DNA of 64,000 nucleotides from Anseranas semipalmata. Lineage: Eukaryota > Chordata > Aves > Anseriformes > Anseranatidae. The stretch covers positions 18,720-82,719 of the forward strand of contig VXAA01000897.1 of assembly GCA_013399115.1 (NCBI GenBank), in the 5' to 3' direction. A program made the translations under genes and the position numbers. How positions within the stretch are numbered: position 1 is the first letter of the stretch; the number at the start of each line of letters is the position of its first letter. Below are positions 25,648 to 38,254 of this stretch, piece after piece. Below the pieces are notes generated by a model that saw nothing but the letters and a program-made list of their open reading frames with translations, was not told the DNA's origin and did not search any database.

Positions 25648-25812
25648 TTAGAAGCCTTGTAAAAATTCTTGCAGCTGTGCAACTACTTCTGTATCCACAG
25701 TTTCCATAAGTGCATGGAAACCTTGTTCTCCCAGTAATTCCTGCTGTGCCTTTAGCTTCTCATAGACGAACTGTTGCAATGACACAGTGTGTACGGGGTC
25801 CTTCAGTGCAAG
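25648..25812 (-). CDS. IPO11: Importin-11, last coding exon (C-terminus and stop)
   Basis: This exon encodes the last 54 residues of importin-11 and a TAA stop (25650-25648). Importin-11 is a karyopherin-beta receptor that carries cargoes such as ubiquitin-conjugating enzymes and ribosomal protein L12 into the nucleus under Ran control. The peptide starts LALKDPVHTVSLQQF and ends VVAQLQEFLQGF; both ends agree almost residue for residue with the human protein as I know it. The acceptor, on the minus strand, is CCTGTTTTCCACAG just before 25812, and the exon begins in phase 0, matching the previous exon, which ends in a complete codon. The C-terminal helices belong to the HEAT-repeat solenoid. 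Confidence 0.97.
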   Translation of the reverse strand, partial: LALKDPVHTVSLQQFVYEKLKAQQELLGEQGFHALMETVDTEVVAQLQEFLQGF

Positions 25813-28800
25813 CTGTGGAAAACAGGAGGAAAAAATATAATAATGCACTTAAAATACTCTGCACATACTCATCTCTTTAATAACTTGAGACCAGGAAAGA
25901 AATCTCCATTTCTTTGTAATTGAGAAAGAAAAGGAAAAGCTATAAAACAAAGATCAAATAACTTATTATCAAAAGGAAATGTCAGTTTAACAGCATTTGG
26001 ATCAAGAGTCTCAAATCACAAACCAAGTCCATTGTAAAGTTTCACTCTTCTGTAAGATAAAACAATTTCAAAGATGCTTTGTTAATTACTGCTGAATGAA
26101 TTTCCCGTAACTCCTAAGAAATACATCTGATATTACCATGATAAGCACTTTAGATAGTGCATGAACTACGATCAGTTATATTTTACTAGTAAGGAAACAA
26201 GGAAACTATTTCAACTTTTTCAGTTGAACTAACTTAGATTTATATGACAAACAAGAGCTGGAAATAAAAAATCAATGTATTTAGAATTAGGCTAATATAT
26301 TTAGAATTAAGCCAATATTTAGCTGTTAGGTCAATAGCTAAAATAAATTGTTCATATGCATAGAGAATAGACACACTTCTTCAGCAGCAGTACCTATATA
26401 ACAATCTGTCCAGCTGAATTACGCTGTGTTCTTTTAGGCAGGGAAGGACTGAATATTTGTCTATTTTCTACATAGCTGCTTCTCAATAAAAGCAAAAGAG
26501 GTAAATAGAAGGGCAACCTTGACAGAGAACCTATTTTAAAGTCAGAAGAGAGGTGTGGGCAGGCTAGGGACATGGACAGCTATACAGCATTTGTCCCTCA
26601 ATCCACCAGGCGGCATGAAGAGGAGGTGAGGACACCTAGAGCTTGTGGTATCACAAAATAGTAGGATATCGAAATAAAAATGAAACCACTGCAGACGCAT
26701 GATCTTCTGCTTGTCTTAGTATCAAAACTAAACACTACTACTATTTATGCTGGAAGTTCAGGAAACAAAATATAATGCTAGGTCTCAAAGCCCACTGAAA
26801 AAGAAAACTTTCTGAGCTTGTATACCCTGCTATACTGCTATTTTCAAAGAAATGAGACATGTTAAGTCTGCACAACTACACTTTTCTTTATTCCTTTTCA
26901 TTCTTATTTCACACAGTTTATTGCACTAGTCTGCTGCGTTATTAAAGCATTACCTCAGCAGCCACTATGTAAAAACCCAAAGTGAAAATTACAGAGGATT
27001 TTTGCTACAGGCAAAAGGACATACCTGATCCCATTAAATTTCAGTAATGTACATTTTTTGACCAAATTCCCTTGTTGGATTGAATCAGAACAAGGAAATA
27101 TGGCATTTAATTCTTCTCTGACTAGAAGCTATTGGATTCAATTAGCATCACACGGAGTTTTTATCAAATGGGAATGCAATATAGAAAGCAAGCCTTATTT
27201 AATAAGCAACCTGGCCTGACAAATGAGGCTGAACACAGACACTTCATCAGTAAGAACACAGGTATCTACTGCTTAAGAGTTTTCATTTTTCCATAGCAGT
27301 AGTAATCATAGGTCACTCTCAACCAAATAAGCTGTGTAATTGTTCTAACATTAATGGATGAATCTAACAAAAACCTTAAAGAAACCAATCATATTGCATA
27401 TTCATAAGTAATTCATACATGCCACAATGTTGCATACTTTGAGATAAAAAACTGCAATAAAACATGAAGAGAATCCTTTCTGTTTTGGTGTGATAGAAAA
27501 AAGGCATATTTGAGTTTTAATAGGGGGTGGAAGACATTAAACTTTAAGATTTACTTATTTATTAAACAATACTATAGCTAAAACACGGGGACATACTGAT
27601 GCTATTCTAGCACACAAATGGTGATTTTCAACTTCCAAACAAAAATGCTGTTTTCTTTTGAAATAAAAAGTTTGAATCCCTGCTTATTTGCAAAGCTCAT
27701 TTGAACTTCAAATCTGAACTCTAGCATCTCTTATAATTATACGGGTCCTCACTAACATCTCTTAGAGGTGCTAACACACTAGCACTTGTCACATGGCAGG
27801 CAGCAATGGCTTTCAGAAGGTCTTTCGAATAATCTCTGCAATACAACTGAGAAGTACTTTATAAAAATTTGTTTATTGCAACATTTCCCCCCATCTGTTC
27901 AAAGCAGCAACACTGTAAGCCAGTAGGAACTTTCGATTACACAAGCAGCATCTAATGTCTCTAAGCCACACGGGACTTCATCTTTGACTTAAATTCAAGG
28001 AGTTCATATACGAATTTGATTTTCATTCAGATCATCGCATCAAAAAATATTTTGAGTGAATTAAATTTACTTTCCTTCCATTTTATGTTTTTGGAACTTG
28101 TATTCACAATCAACATAAACATGAAAACAGCTTAGTAGAATTAGTTTATAGATAATATTACATGATCAGCTGCAGTCTTCGCTGAAAATCAAACAAAATG
28201 ATCAGTTTGGAAGAACGGTAAGCACTCAGGCTCTGATCTTTCATCTTTTAACACCACAGAAAAAGCTGCTTTAGTGGAAGTCTCCCCTGAACACAACAGA
28301 ATTTCACAAAAGTATTAGAATACACTTCAGTGTATATATATTTTAAAATAAAAGTCCTTCGACATTAACAGTGGAAGTCAGTAATCAGTCTATGAATTAT
28401 TTTCATCATGACAAAATTATAAGAGTGTCTGGATTAAGAGATGACCCTTCGGATGTTTTCAGCCAATTCTACCTGATTTTTGATGAACAATTGTCCTCTT
28501 GAAAATTAAGTCTCCGGCTTCCTAAGCACTATTTATCTATCTATCTATCTATCTATCTAGATATACATATTATTTTGACATATGACATGTATATCATATA
28601 CCTCTATATAGAAATCTGCATTGATATAGATAACATCTATCTAGATAAGACAGATATGTACCTCAAGAAACATCAAAATCACTAAGAATGAATACTATTA
28701 TTCTGCAATGAACATCCAGAATTTCATTTATGCCCACAAGCTGGAAGAAAACAACCAAATGTAACAGTCTAGAGATGCTTTTAAGAGTAACTGAATTACA

Positions 28801-29716
28801 GAAATATTTCATACATTTTTAATAACCACAGAAAATAATGCCTTTTTTTTTTTTTTAATAAATCAGACATTGCATGACACTAGAAATTTCTCTTCAGGCA
28901 TCACTAGTAGCAGAAGTATATGCAAGAGTCTTTCTGCAGCTTTGTACAAAAGGAACCATTTACTGATTACTATTTAAAAGAAAAGCCTAAAAACAAACCA
29001 AAAGGAGCCAGTGGCTCAACATAACAGGGAAGGTCTGTTAAAGCATGACAAGGCTACACACATCTATTCAATCATCCAATTCAGCATTTTGGAATTACAC
29101 AATGCCAAGCTGTTCAGACTACTTTACAGCATTTGTGCACAGCAGTTTGCTGTACAAGTGAGGAACCAGTTTCCCTGAACTCTAACAAATATTGGTTAAA
29201 TTATGAAACATCCACAGATTGGGTCAGACAAAAATGCAAAAATGCATGGTACCTAATCCAGCTTTCCTAATCTAAATCAGTGCTCCTTATTAAGAGTTCT
29301 TCACATTAGAAAAAGGTTTTATGCAAGCATATGGCTCAACAGCTGTTCAAGAAAAACATACAATGCAATATAATAAAAGTTTGTTTTAAATTTGAGAAAC
29401 TTGGCCTGCCACGACATTTCGGTAAGCTTTATCTTCTTGCATTTTTCAATAAGCCATTTTTAACGTATCTTAATGCTACAATGTCCAGATTTTGTGAACA
29501 GATTATGTTTACTCTGGCAACATTTTCTAAAACTCAAAAGGAATGCGGAAGCATAAATGTTGTGGCTGCAAAGTTTGTCATCAGAGCTTTTTCTTTTTTG
29601 TATTCAAGAGATGAATTCTCTAAGAATGACAGATGAACCAAATCCAAAGAATTTAGGCTGATACAAATGAATTACATAATCAGGTCTATAATTGAGTAAC
29701 AGGATCTAAAACTTAC
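25813..29716 (-). other. IPO11 intron (3.9 kb)
   Basis: It lies between the penultimate and last coding exons, with GTAAGT donor and CACAG acceptor in the gene's sense. I see no nested gene or transposon. A (TCTA)n tract at 28534-28559 with neighbouring AT/GATA-like sequence and a poly(T) run near 28844 are the only simple repeats noted. Confidence 0.8.
28534..28559. repeat. (TCTA)n microsatellite
   Basis: Six and a half TCTA tetramers are followed by about 100 bases of imperfect TA, CTAT and TCTAGATA sequence, some of it in inverted orientation. It lies inside an IPO11 intron. Confidence 0.88.
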
Positions 29717-29801
29717 CATTTTTTTCCTTTTGTCTTGCTCTGTGGGAGGTTCCTCATCTTCTGTAACTTTGGGCTCTTCAAAATGAGACATCAACATGCA
29801 G
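29717..29801 (-). CDS. IPO11: Importin-11, penultimate coding exon (acidic linker)
   Basis: The exon is 85 bases long. Its first base (C) completes an Asp codon begun in the previous exon, and 28 codons follow (CMLMSHFEEPKVTEDEEPP then TEQDKRKKM). This is the charged segment near the C-terminus of importin-11, which in human differs at only one position in my recollection (Leu for Phe after SH). It is flanked by TTCTTAG on the acceptor side and GTAAGT on the donor side, in the minus-strand sense. The acidic then basic composition suggests a flexible loop between HEAT helices. Confidence 0.96.
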
Positions 29802-32800
29802 CTAAGAATAGGAATAAAAATAGTTTGAGTACACACTGTCATTAAAAGTTATTTTAAAGCACTTTTAAAAGCACAGGACAGATAGGAGGAAGTTTGATGA
29901 AAGTCAGGCAATCCCTGTTAACAGGGCACTACACGCCTGGGGAGCTAACACATATTACGGATCAGTCAGATGGCAGCTGCCAAATTTCACCTGACTTTCC
30001 TTCAGTGGAAACACATTTAGACTCTCTCCTCTGCCAAGATGGTGACTTCTGAAAAACTTGTCTCAAGTTTTTCTTGATGTCCGTTTAATCAGTTGAAAAT
30101 TAGCCACCAATTTAAAAACTATTCAAGTTTGGGGGAGACACCACTGATGGACAGAAAGACAGCCTTATGATGTATGTTGTGGCAGCATGTATGTACACAT
30201 CATTTTTACATCAGTACTGCTTTTAACAGCAGGTTATTTTTGTTATGATTATTATTTCTTTAAGAAATTGTATTTAGAAATTTCCACTGCATCCAATTTA
30301 CTGCTGATGGATATTTCTTCTGTTAGATCTCAACTTTTTGTAATTTTCAGTAGTGTTAGGCAACTAGTTTTCTATACAAATGTTTAATACATCTGCTTCA
30401 AAACTCATTTATAGATAGTAAAAGATTAAGACCAAGTCAAACTTACTAAGTAAACAGGTACATTCATTTTGCAGTGGCTACATGACTTTGTCAAGACTAG
30501 CCATTTTTGTCTGGGCAGATCAATTCAGAAATTATTTTCAACAAGAGCAAGCCTCAGGAAAAGAAAGTCTGAAGAGATATATTTCAGGTCAAGTTCTTGC
30601 TTAAAAATGCATTTCTGCATATAGAAAACAGACCAAGTGGGTTTAAAACACATAATAAATAAAAATCTACTGTTCCTAACTAGAGTTTCCCAATCTTTCA
30701 AAGTGAGTGGTATACAATCCTATCAACATGAAAATCAAACTGGCACATATGCAAAACTGTAGCATTAGCAAAATCAGCAGATGTTTCTCATTATATTTAT
30801 GCTTTTCTGTGAGATCTTTGACAAGAGGACCTGAAAACTAATACGATCATTACTATAGGTTCAAGACAAAATCTGCAAGCACTGAACTGAAGGTTTTCAG
30901 TGCAAAACACCGAAGTTTTAGGTGGATAGAAACGAGTTAGCTTCTGCAGTCATTTAAAATGTTTTAAATTTCTAGGCAGATACAAGGCTTTTAAACTTGT
31001 TTTTCTGTTCTGCTCCACCCCCATTTGATAGACGACTGTGCACAGATAATAGCCGTATTTTAACTACTGTAGTAAGTATAAAAAGGGAAATTATGAAAAA
31101 GGTTTAAATTCCAAATTCTTTTCTGTCTCTTCAAATAGTTCAGACGGACTTTATAAAGACATTTGTGAAAATCATCCTACAGCAAACAAGTTTTCCATTC
31201 ACTTTGCATTCTCTGCGTTGGAAGAACGCACATATATTCCACTACTTTACCAATTATTTTTCCTAGAAAACCTGCTTTAAAAACTGAAAGGATATAAAAT
31301 CATTCAGGTGATAGCAACTTGCTACCATGTACTAGGAATGTTTTATGGGAGGAAGGGCAAATAATTCACATATTACAAAGCAACAGGACAGATGTACATT
31401 ATTGCTCATTTTCAGCCCCATACTACTCTACTATACATTCTACCACCAGGTGAAATGTTCCTGTAGCTAAGTTGAATAATTTGCTTTAAAGGATATCTGT
31501 TACTAAACTTAAAAAAACTTGTGATTTTATGTGAAAATGTCCAGACTTGCACATTTATATATTCAGTTCTCTATTAACATAGAGCTGTATGAAACACTTG
31601 CTAAGCAGCATAGCAGAAGAGCCAAATGCTAACTCAGAAGCCACTTCCAGCAAACGAGTTAGTTCTTTCACAGCAACACAGCACATCATGCTTCCTCTCT
31701 CCTCATAAAAGGTATGGTATCTTGCAACTCAGTGCATTAAGAAAAAGGAGACAAAAATGTCAATTGCCAAAATATACAAAATTATATTAAAATTGAAGTC
31801 TGAAAACTTAAGTACCACAACCACAAAGAGAGTAATTCAAAGAACTAAAGGAGGAGGTAATAAAATAAAATTTAAAAAAAAAAAAAAGCAAGATGATAAA
31901 ATTGGGAAACCTGCAAATATTGGTAAGACAATACCAGAACAATGGAATGCTCCCCTTTCCAGAAAACCTGAGTTCTGTAAAGGTTTCTTCTAATTATCTA
32001 TTGAATTCTAGAAAACCCATCTAAGTTTAAGCCCTTTGTACTGGCCACTGTGCCACATTTTCAGATCCTGATCAAAATTCCATCCATAAACTGCCGAGAC
32101 CTTTACCTCTGCCTTTGTATTTGGAAAGGCTCCTCCGGATCCTCATTGCTTTAACTACAATAGTTTCTTCAAATTCCCAGTGTGAAAGTATTCAGGGTGA
32201 GCTTACACTCAAGCCACCAGTATCATTTAATTTGTACAGTTTTCCTTGTACATGTTTACCTCCACTTCATCCTTTATGGGCTGCAGTTCCATACTGCTTC
32301 AGCCTTCATTGTTCTATATTAAACATACACGTTCTTTTATTCTTTCCTCTGAAGTAGGTATTAAGAACCTAGATGTTACGATAATCGGTGGAGTACACAA
32401 TCAATATTTTTTTCTGTGCCAGTTCAAGCTTAAATTCATTCTTCTTCAACCTGGTGAGTCACAATAGCACACACCACTCCAGATGACTGCTTTTACTTTA
32501 TTTACTTTCAGATGATTTTGAAAATTTTAACACAAATGTCAGAATCTTTTAAACAGCCCATTTGGTATCTGTCAACAGAAATATGTCCTTGGTTCAGTGT
32601 GCCTGTATTTTTAAAAGAAAAATCAACGTCCAGAGTTTGGAAAGTACTGTAAGAAGTTCTACAGGCCTTTGAGCTCAAAATACAAAAGGAACTAGGACGT
32701 TTTGTTACTTTCTCTGTGAGAAGTCTTTCCAAGAAGTATTGGCAAAGCAACATGTTTAGAAATAGAAGCAATTCTACAGTGTTGTCTCTGATAGTAAATA

Positions 32801-33882
32801 AAACATAGCACTAAAACATATTCCCAGACTTTGCAGTTAAATCTTCTATACTGATAAACATTTTTAAAAAAATGCCTGGCATGGGTCAGCCAGCAATTTG
32901 CAAGCAATGGTTGGGCATAGTTCAGGTTTAGCATGTGTGAACCATTCACACACTGGTGCACAGCCCACCTGTTTTAAGGGGAGGAGTAATTAGCAGCATG
33001 CATGCAGGCTGTTCTGTGTCAGCTGGCTTCAGTGCCAGAAAACACCCCCTTATGCATTTAAATAATTATTCCAGGTACAGTCTATTCTGTCACCAGGTAA
33101 TTTTCTGAAAGTTAGAAAATGTTTGATTTTTAGCACACAGTAAATACTGTTATTAAAATATATTACGTCTGTAGGGACATCCTGCAGAGCACTTTTTTTT
33201 TTTTTATTTTGCCTTACAACTCTCCATCAAGCTGGGAATTGGCAGAAGATGAATGAGCACGATTCTGGTGGCAGTGCGTTCTGAGCATCCTTGGATCTTC
33301 CCAACACAAACGAGCCCCTTCTCCTAGTTCAGGAAACTGCCTTTTCAGATATGATCTGCAGTAGCTGGTATGTTAAGTGGAACAAATGCAGGGCAAGAAT
33401 TGTGCTTGAGGAACAGGTTTTCTAGTGTCTCCACAACAGGTAGTGCTGGGTACATTGGGTACACTCAATGGATGTGAGGCATTTAAGAGAAAAACCTTGG
33501 TTAAACGCCACATGTCGCACATTCGAAGAAACTCTGAGCTACAACCTATCAACATCAACTCTTGTTGGAAAATAATTTTAAATATACAACAGTCAAGTGA
33601 GCAAAAAACAAAGCTAAGAATATGACTATTTTAAGCTATCATTTAATAGATTTTTTGAACAATATAAAATTCTATTTATTTTCATTTTATGGTACCTCCC
33701 TACAAGTATTTTTCTTAGAACCAAAAATTTCCTATCTTGCCAAAACATCAATTATTCATCAATTATTATGAAAACAAACTCTTGCAAGCATGTCTTGACC
33801 ACCTGCAGAGTTTCCCTATCAAAACACTACATATACAAGACTATTACTATTGTTAAACACAAAAATTAGATTTTCCACTTAC
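29802..33882 (-). other. IPO11 intron (4.1 kb)
   Basis: The phase 2 intron starts with GTAAGT at 33882 and ends TTCTTAG at 29802. No nested gene or transposon is visible. Poly(A) near 31870 and poly(T) near 33192 are the only low-complexity runs noted. Confidence 0.8.
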
Positions 33883-33978
33883 TCTTTGTATGTTCCTGTT
33901 TCAGGATCTTCAGTCATAACATCATACAGACCTTCCAATGTAATGTGGATGATACCACAAAATTTATCTTGGATAACA
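33883..33978 (-). CDS. IPO11: Importin-11 coding exon with duplicated acceptor
   Basis: The exon has 96 bases: the third base of a Ser codon, 31 codons (VIQDKFCGIIHITLEGLYDV then MTEDPETGTYK) and the first two bases of an Asp codon. The donor is GTAAGT at 33882. The peptide matches human importin-11. The 32 bases covering the acceptor and the first exon bases are repeated immediately upstream, so a second TTTTCCAG acceptor lies at 34011/34012. I chose 33978 as exon start because only this choice keeps frame and reproduces the conserved NSVIQDK junction. The exon is phase 2-2 and a multiple of three, so skipping it would remove 32 residues without a frameshift. Confidence 0.93.
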
Positions 33979-34020
33979 CTGGAAAAGAACAAAATTTATC
34001 TTGGATAACACTGGAAAATA
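33947..34020. repeat. 32-bp tandem duplication across the exon's 3' splice site
   Basis: ACAAAATTTATCTTGGATAA plus the next twelve bases occur twice with period 32 (copies start near 33957 and 33989). The copies differ only at the extreme end. Each carries, on the minus strand, TTTTCCAG and the first 22 bases of the IPO11 exon. Confidence 0.9.
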
Positions 34021-37000
34021 ACAGGAAAGTGACTTAGCTAAAGGAACTAAACAGGAAATTTGCTCAATAACTGTAAAACACATTTACCAAGCAGTGTTTT
34101 CTTATTTTACTGCTTAGCTTAGCGTGCTATCAGGCAGCTAATTCAATTTTTTCTTTTATTACATAAATGACTGAAAGTTATCAGAAAGATGCAGGTAATA
34201 TTAACTTTATTATTATTATTATTTTTAATGGCATGAAATGTCATGTGCCATTGTTGAAAACCTAGAAACAATTGCAAACAACTGCACAGAACTCCAGAAC
34301 TGAGCAGGGAGGTCAGAGTACTGCCTTCTGCTCCTAATACATTTGCAAATTTTCTCCCATCACTAGTTGATGCAAAACCTACCTGCAAACCCTTGAGCAA
34401 AGAGCAGCACGTAGAGCTAGTACACTCCCCTCTTGTTTTCTCTTTTCAGCCTTCTGAGCATTTCTTTAACCTCCTAGGCAGGCTAATGATTTTTGACAAG
34501 GGGGTGGAAAATGTTTCCACCCACAGACGCCAATTTTCTTAACTAGAAGAGTGGGGACAGGATTAATCTCTGCTTAAACACAGGCATCTCCTGTCATTTG
34601 AAATACTAGGGTAATTTAAGACAACTGCAAAGGGCTGTCAGGTACCACTGGGGACTTGAAAAAAATAAATAAAGGAAAAACAAGAGAAAAGAAGAAAAAA
34701 AGAAAAAAGAAAGAGATGAGCACTTTCCTTTCTGCAGCCACAAGCTAAAGGCCAGGCCAGATACCCCCATACACCCAAAATGACACCTACATTTAGACAC
34801 TTAACCCTGCCTTGAGAATTTGAGTGCCTGTAGTGTAAGAAGGGCACAGAACCATGATCTCCCAGGCTCTCACTCAAAAAGTAGTTCCCATCAGCTTCTA
34901 GTCAATAGAAAGCAACAGTGATTGCTGTCACTCCTGATGAATTCCCTGCTATTCTGGATTTGACTTCAGTGCATGAACTCCTACTCTGCGAACTACAAAA
35001 GGGTTAAGGCAAACTGCAAGTGAAGAGACATTCACCTTGGGAAGACTGCAAAATTTCTAGCTATTGGCAGCAAAGAAACAGAAAAGTCTAACTGGTGATG
35101 GTAAACAACAACTCCTTCCTGGGTCACTGCTATTGACTGATGCATTATATTAGTCCCATTCTGGAATTTCAGGCTTAATTTTCCCAAAAGATGCTGCTCG
35201 TGCCTACTGTGCAGAAGCAGACAGGTTCCATACGCGTTTAAAGATACTGAATACTAAGTGTGTTCATTGTAGTTTCGTCCTTTATATTCTGAACAATTCA
35301 AACTGCTTAGTCAACTCTGTTTTTTAATATTCTGTCATTTCATTTTCATATTTACGATCAAAACTGAAAGACTGGATAAAATACAGCTGGTTTTACATTA
35401 ATTCTATTTGATAAATTTCTTATCAGACATACAACAAAGTCTTAAATATATAACAGACAATATAGCCACAGATGGTTTGGAAAAAAATGTGTATCAAGTT
35501 AGAATATGAAGCATAGAAAATATGTCTTAAATTTGTTTTGATAAGATTATGATTCAGCTCATGACCATTTTGTTCTCAAAGCATTATTTCTCTTCCATTT
35601 TGTTTGGCTACAGTCGAATGCCAGGAATTGAACTGTATTTTCAATGATGAAACCTGAAACTGAATGAAAACTGGGATGAAAACTGATTCAATTTTCCTTC
35701 AGTCTGGCTTCTCATTGTTCATTTCCATTTTGATGAAGACTTTCTCGATTGCCAAACAGCTTCCCCATCCCATTCAAAGCAGCAAGCAAACTACTTACAG
35801 ACCACTGAGAAAACAAGCAGCCCTCAGAGATAAGGGAATTCTTCACTTGAGTTAGAGATTTCTACAAAGCACGCTTCCCATTAAAGCTTTTTTGCCTCAT
35901 ACTTTTTTAAAAACACTTATCTGGGTAAATCCCCAGTAGTGTAGTTAGTATTTTCCACTGTGAGAAAGGAAACAGCTGTCCTTACATGCATTTAAACAGG
36001 GGCCTGGGGAATTCTACAAAGAACACCTTGCACCCTGAAGGAGTAAGCTATGCTCTGTAAATATGCACTATTGTAATTAATAGTACAGGTTGCTATCAAC
36101 TACCTGGTAGCTATATTTGTTCCTTTCGAGCTGCATGAAGAATCCCTAATTGCCAGAGGAATTTTATAATTTTTAACTGGGGAGGAGGGAAGGGAGAAGC
36201 GTGTCTGACCCAATGAAGGCACTGCCTTTTCATCTGCTGCAAGCACTAATTATAGTCAACCTACTCAGGGGGTTACTTTAATTAACCAACACGTAAGAAA
36301 CATTGTAAGCATAGTGCTTGTTAACTTTTTTTTTTTCTCCAGGCATTCAGATTGACAGGAGAAGCACACAGCGAGGCTCTTTTGAGTAACCTGCATTTAC
36401 TATAATCTGTGACATTTCCAGAAGAAACTGAGGACAGTGACTGAAGATCCGAAATACAGTTCTTCATAGCAAGTTGCAAAGCACACAGAGAAATCAATGT
36501 TTTCTTTATTTGGAAAAAGTGTTTTTACTTTATGGCATAAATTAGGAATGTTATTTTACTTCTTTCTGCAGTGAATAACAGAAATTAAACAGTAATTTTT
36601 CTTTTTCTGAGGAAAGGAATGCAACAGAATACAGAAGACTTTTCAGAATAGGGTAACTGGTATCCGCAGCTTTCAGTGAAGATAGTACCTTCTTTTTTCT
36701 CCCCCTTCTCCTTTTTCCCTTGAAATGGGACATAAAGTTTCTTCCTACCAGAGACTCACTGCAGTCTTTATAAAGTACGGAATTGTTACACAATACAACT
36801 ATTTTTAGAATGTAAAACACATGCTGGGGAAAAAATAGCCTATGTTTACTGTGATTTGAAAAAAACCTGGATTAAAGTTCAATGGCAATACAAATGAGAT
36901 ATTAGGTCTCATTTTCATAGAAGAGAAGGAAATAGCCTTGCAAACCAATGAAATACTTTTTTTAAAAGTCTAAAGTTAGCCTGGTTGTTTCTTGAAAGTT

Positions 37001-37112
37001 GTATGAGTGGATTCAGAAAAGAAGGGGACTTTGTAGTTTAGATGAACTTTAATTTCAAAGCTCAGTAGTTGATACTAAAATCTCAGCTCAGGAGAAAGGC
37101 ATTTAAAGAGCA

Positions 37113-37136
37113 CCCCCCCCCCCCCCCCCCCCCCCC
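37113..37136. repeat. Poly(C) tract, 24 bases
   Basis: There are 24 consecutive C residues on the plus strand, so the IPO11 transcript would carry 24 G residues at this intronic position. Long G/C homopolymers are far rarer than A/T ones and can form G-quadruplexes. The assembled length may be inexact. Confidence 0.9.
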
Positions 37137-37691
37137 TTCAATTGCATCCAATCCAGGTCAGCAACAGAACAAACAACAGGGTAAACTTATAGCTGGTTTT
37201 ATAATGATCCTAAGGTTCCCTAAATTATGAAGACAAAACCTGGTTTGGTATGCAACAAGAATTATCAAGACACAGCCCCACAATCAGGTTTATAGCTTCT
37301 ATACAGTTGTTAGTGAGGATCTTAACCAGTCCAGGATCCAGTTCCAAAGACGAAATTGACATGTTAACTTTTTTTATTATTATTACAAAAAGGATCTTTT
37401 ATGTTATCTAAAAAAATCCCTTTGTCTCTAATTACAGAAATGTGGCAAACATTTAGGGCAGCTTGTACATGAATGATCTCAAATCTTTTATTTCAAAGGT
37501 TGCGTATTCTGTCAGATAAAAGAATAAAAGCTTTGCAAAGGAAAAAAAAAAACCACCACATGTGTTCGGAAAAAGTAGTAATATACTTTTCTCATTCTGT
37601 TTGCCATTTCCAATTCAGCTATCCTTTCAATATTTTCACTCTTTCGATGTTTTATTCAAACATTCAGAATTTTGAATTTCTATGACATCGC

Positions 37692-37716
37692 CACTGTAAA
37701 AAATAGTTTTACAGTG
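37692..37716. repeat. Perfect 10-bp hairpin
   Basis: CACTGTAAAA and TTTTACAGTG form a perfect inverted repeat around a five-base loop (AATAG). It is AT-rich and has no T run typical of a functional terminator; eukaryotic context argues against that role in any case. A tandem duplication follows 11 bases later. Confidence 0.8.
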
Positions 37717-37727
37717 TCCGTCAGCTT

Positions 37728-37767
37728 ACATTTACATTTAGCTTAGTACATTTACATTTAGCTTAGT
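37728..37767. repeat. 20-bp tandem duplication
   Basis: ACATTTACATTTAGCTTAGT occurs twice in a row without mismatch, directly after the hairpin at 37692-37716. Confidence 0.88.
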
Positions 37768-38038
37768 AAAACACAGAACATCACAAATTGTTAGTAGTAC
37801 TTAAATAAAACAATCCCCATCTCTGCTATGCATCTTCCTCAGTCTGTTAGGGAGAAGTCTCATTGGAAAACACACATTTCTCCTCTAGACATTTAAAGGA
37901 AGTGGAGGAAATCTTTTCTGCTTTTCTGTTTGCCAGGATGAAGCAGCAGACATCAAAAAAAGGGAGAAGCTTCATTTTATAACTTTACTCGTGTACACTT
38001 GAGAAAGACTAATTCATTCTTTATTCTTATTTCATTAG

Positions 38039-38254
38039 CCAGGGGAAGATGTGGAAAGGGACAAGCGGAGATTACTTTACACATGCTATGAGCAATGTAA
38101 ATTAATTCTTTTTTCTCCCCTAGAAGTTGCAGAGTGTTACGGAGTTCTTAAAATGGTAATGACACAGCTAAGACAGTATTTCCAGGAAAATGCTATGGCT
38201 GACCATAAACTGGATAATAAACAAAATGGAAATCTAGTAAAGGACTGTGACTAA
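38039..38254 (+). other. Unexplained 71-codon open frame behind a splice-acceptor-like site
   Basis: A frame on the plus strand, antisense to IPO11, begins right after TTATTCTTATTTCATTAG (a plausible 3' splice site ending at 38038) and runs for 71 codons to a TGA... context ending in TAA at 38252-38254. The peptide reads PGEDVERDKRRLLYTCYEQC early on and LKMVMTQLRQYFQEN later, with balanced, helix-compatible composition. It starts with no ATG near its left edge. I do not recognise the family. Frames of this length are common by chance in the window, so this may be nothing. Confidence 0.2.
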
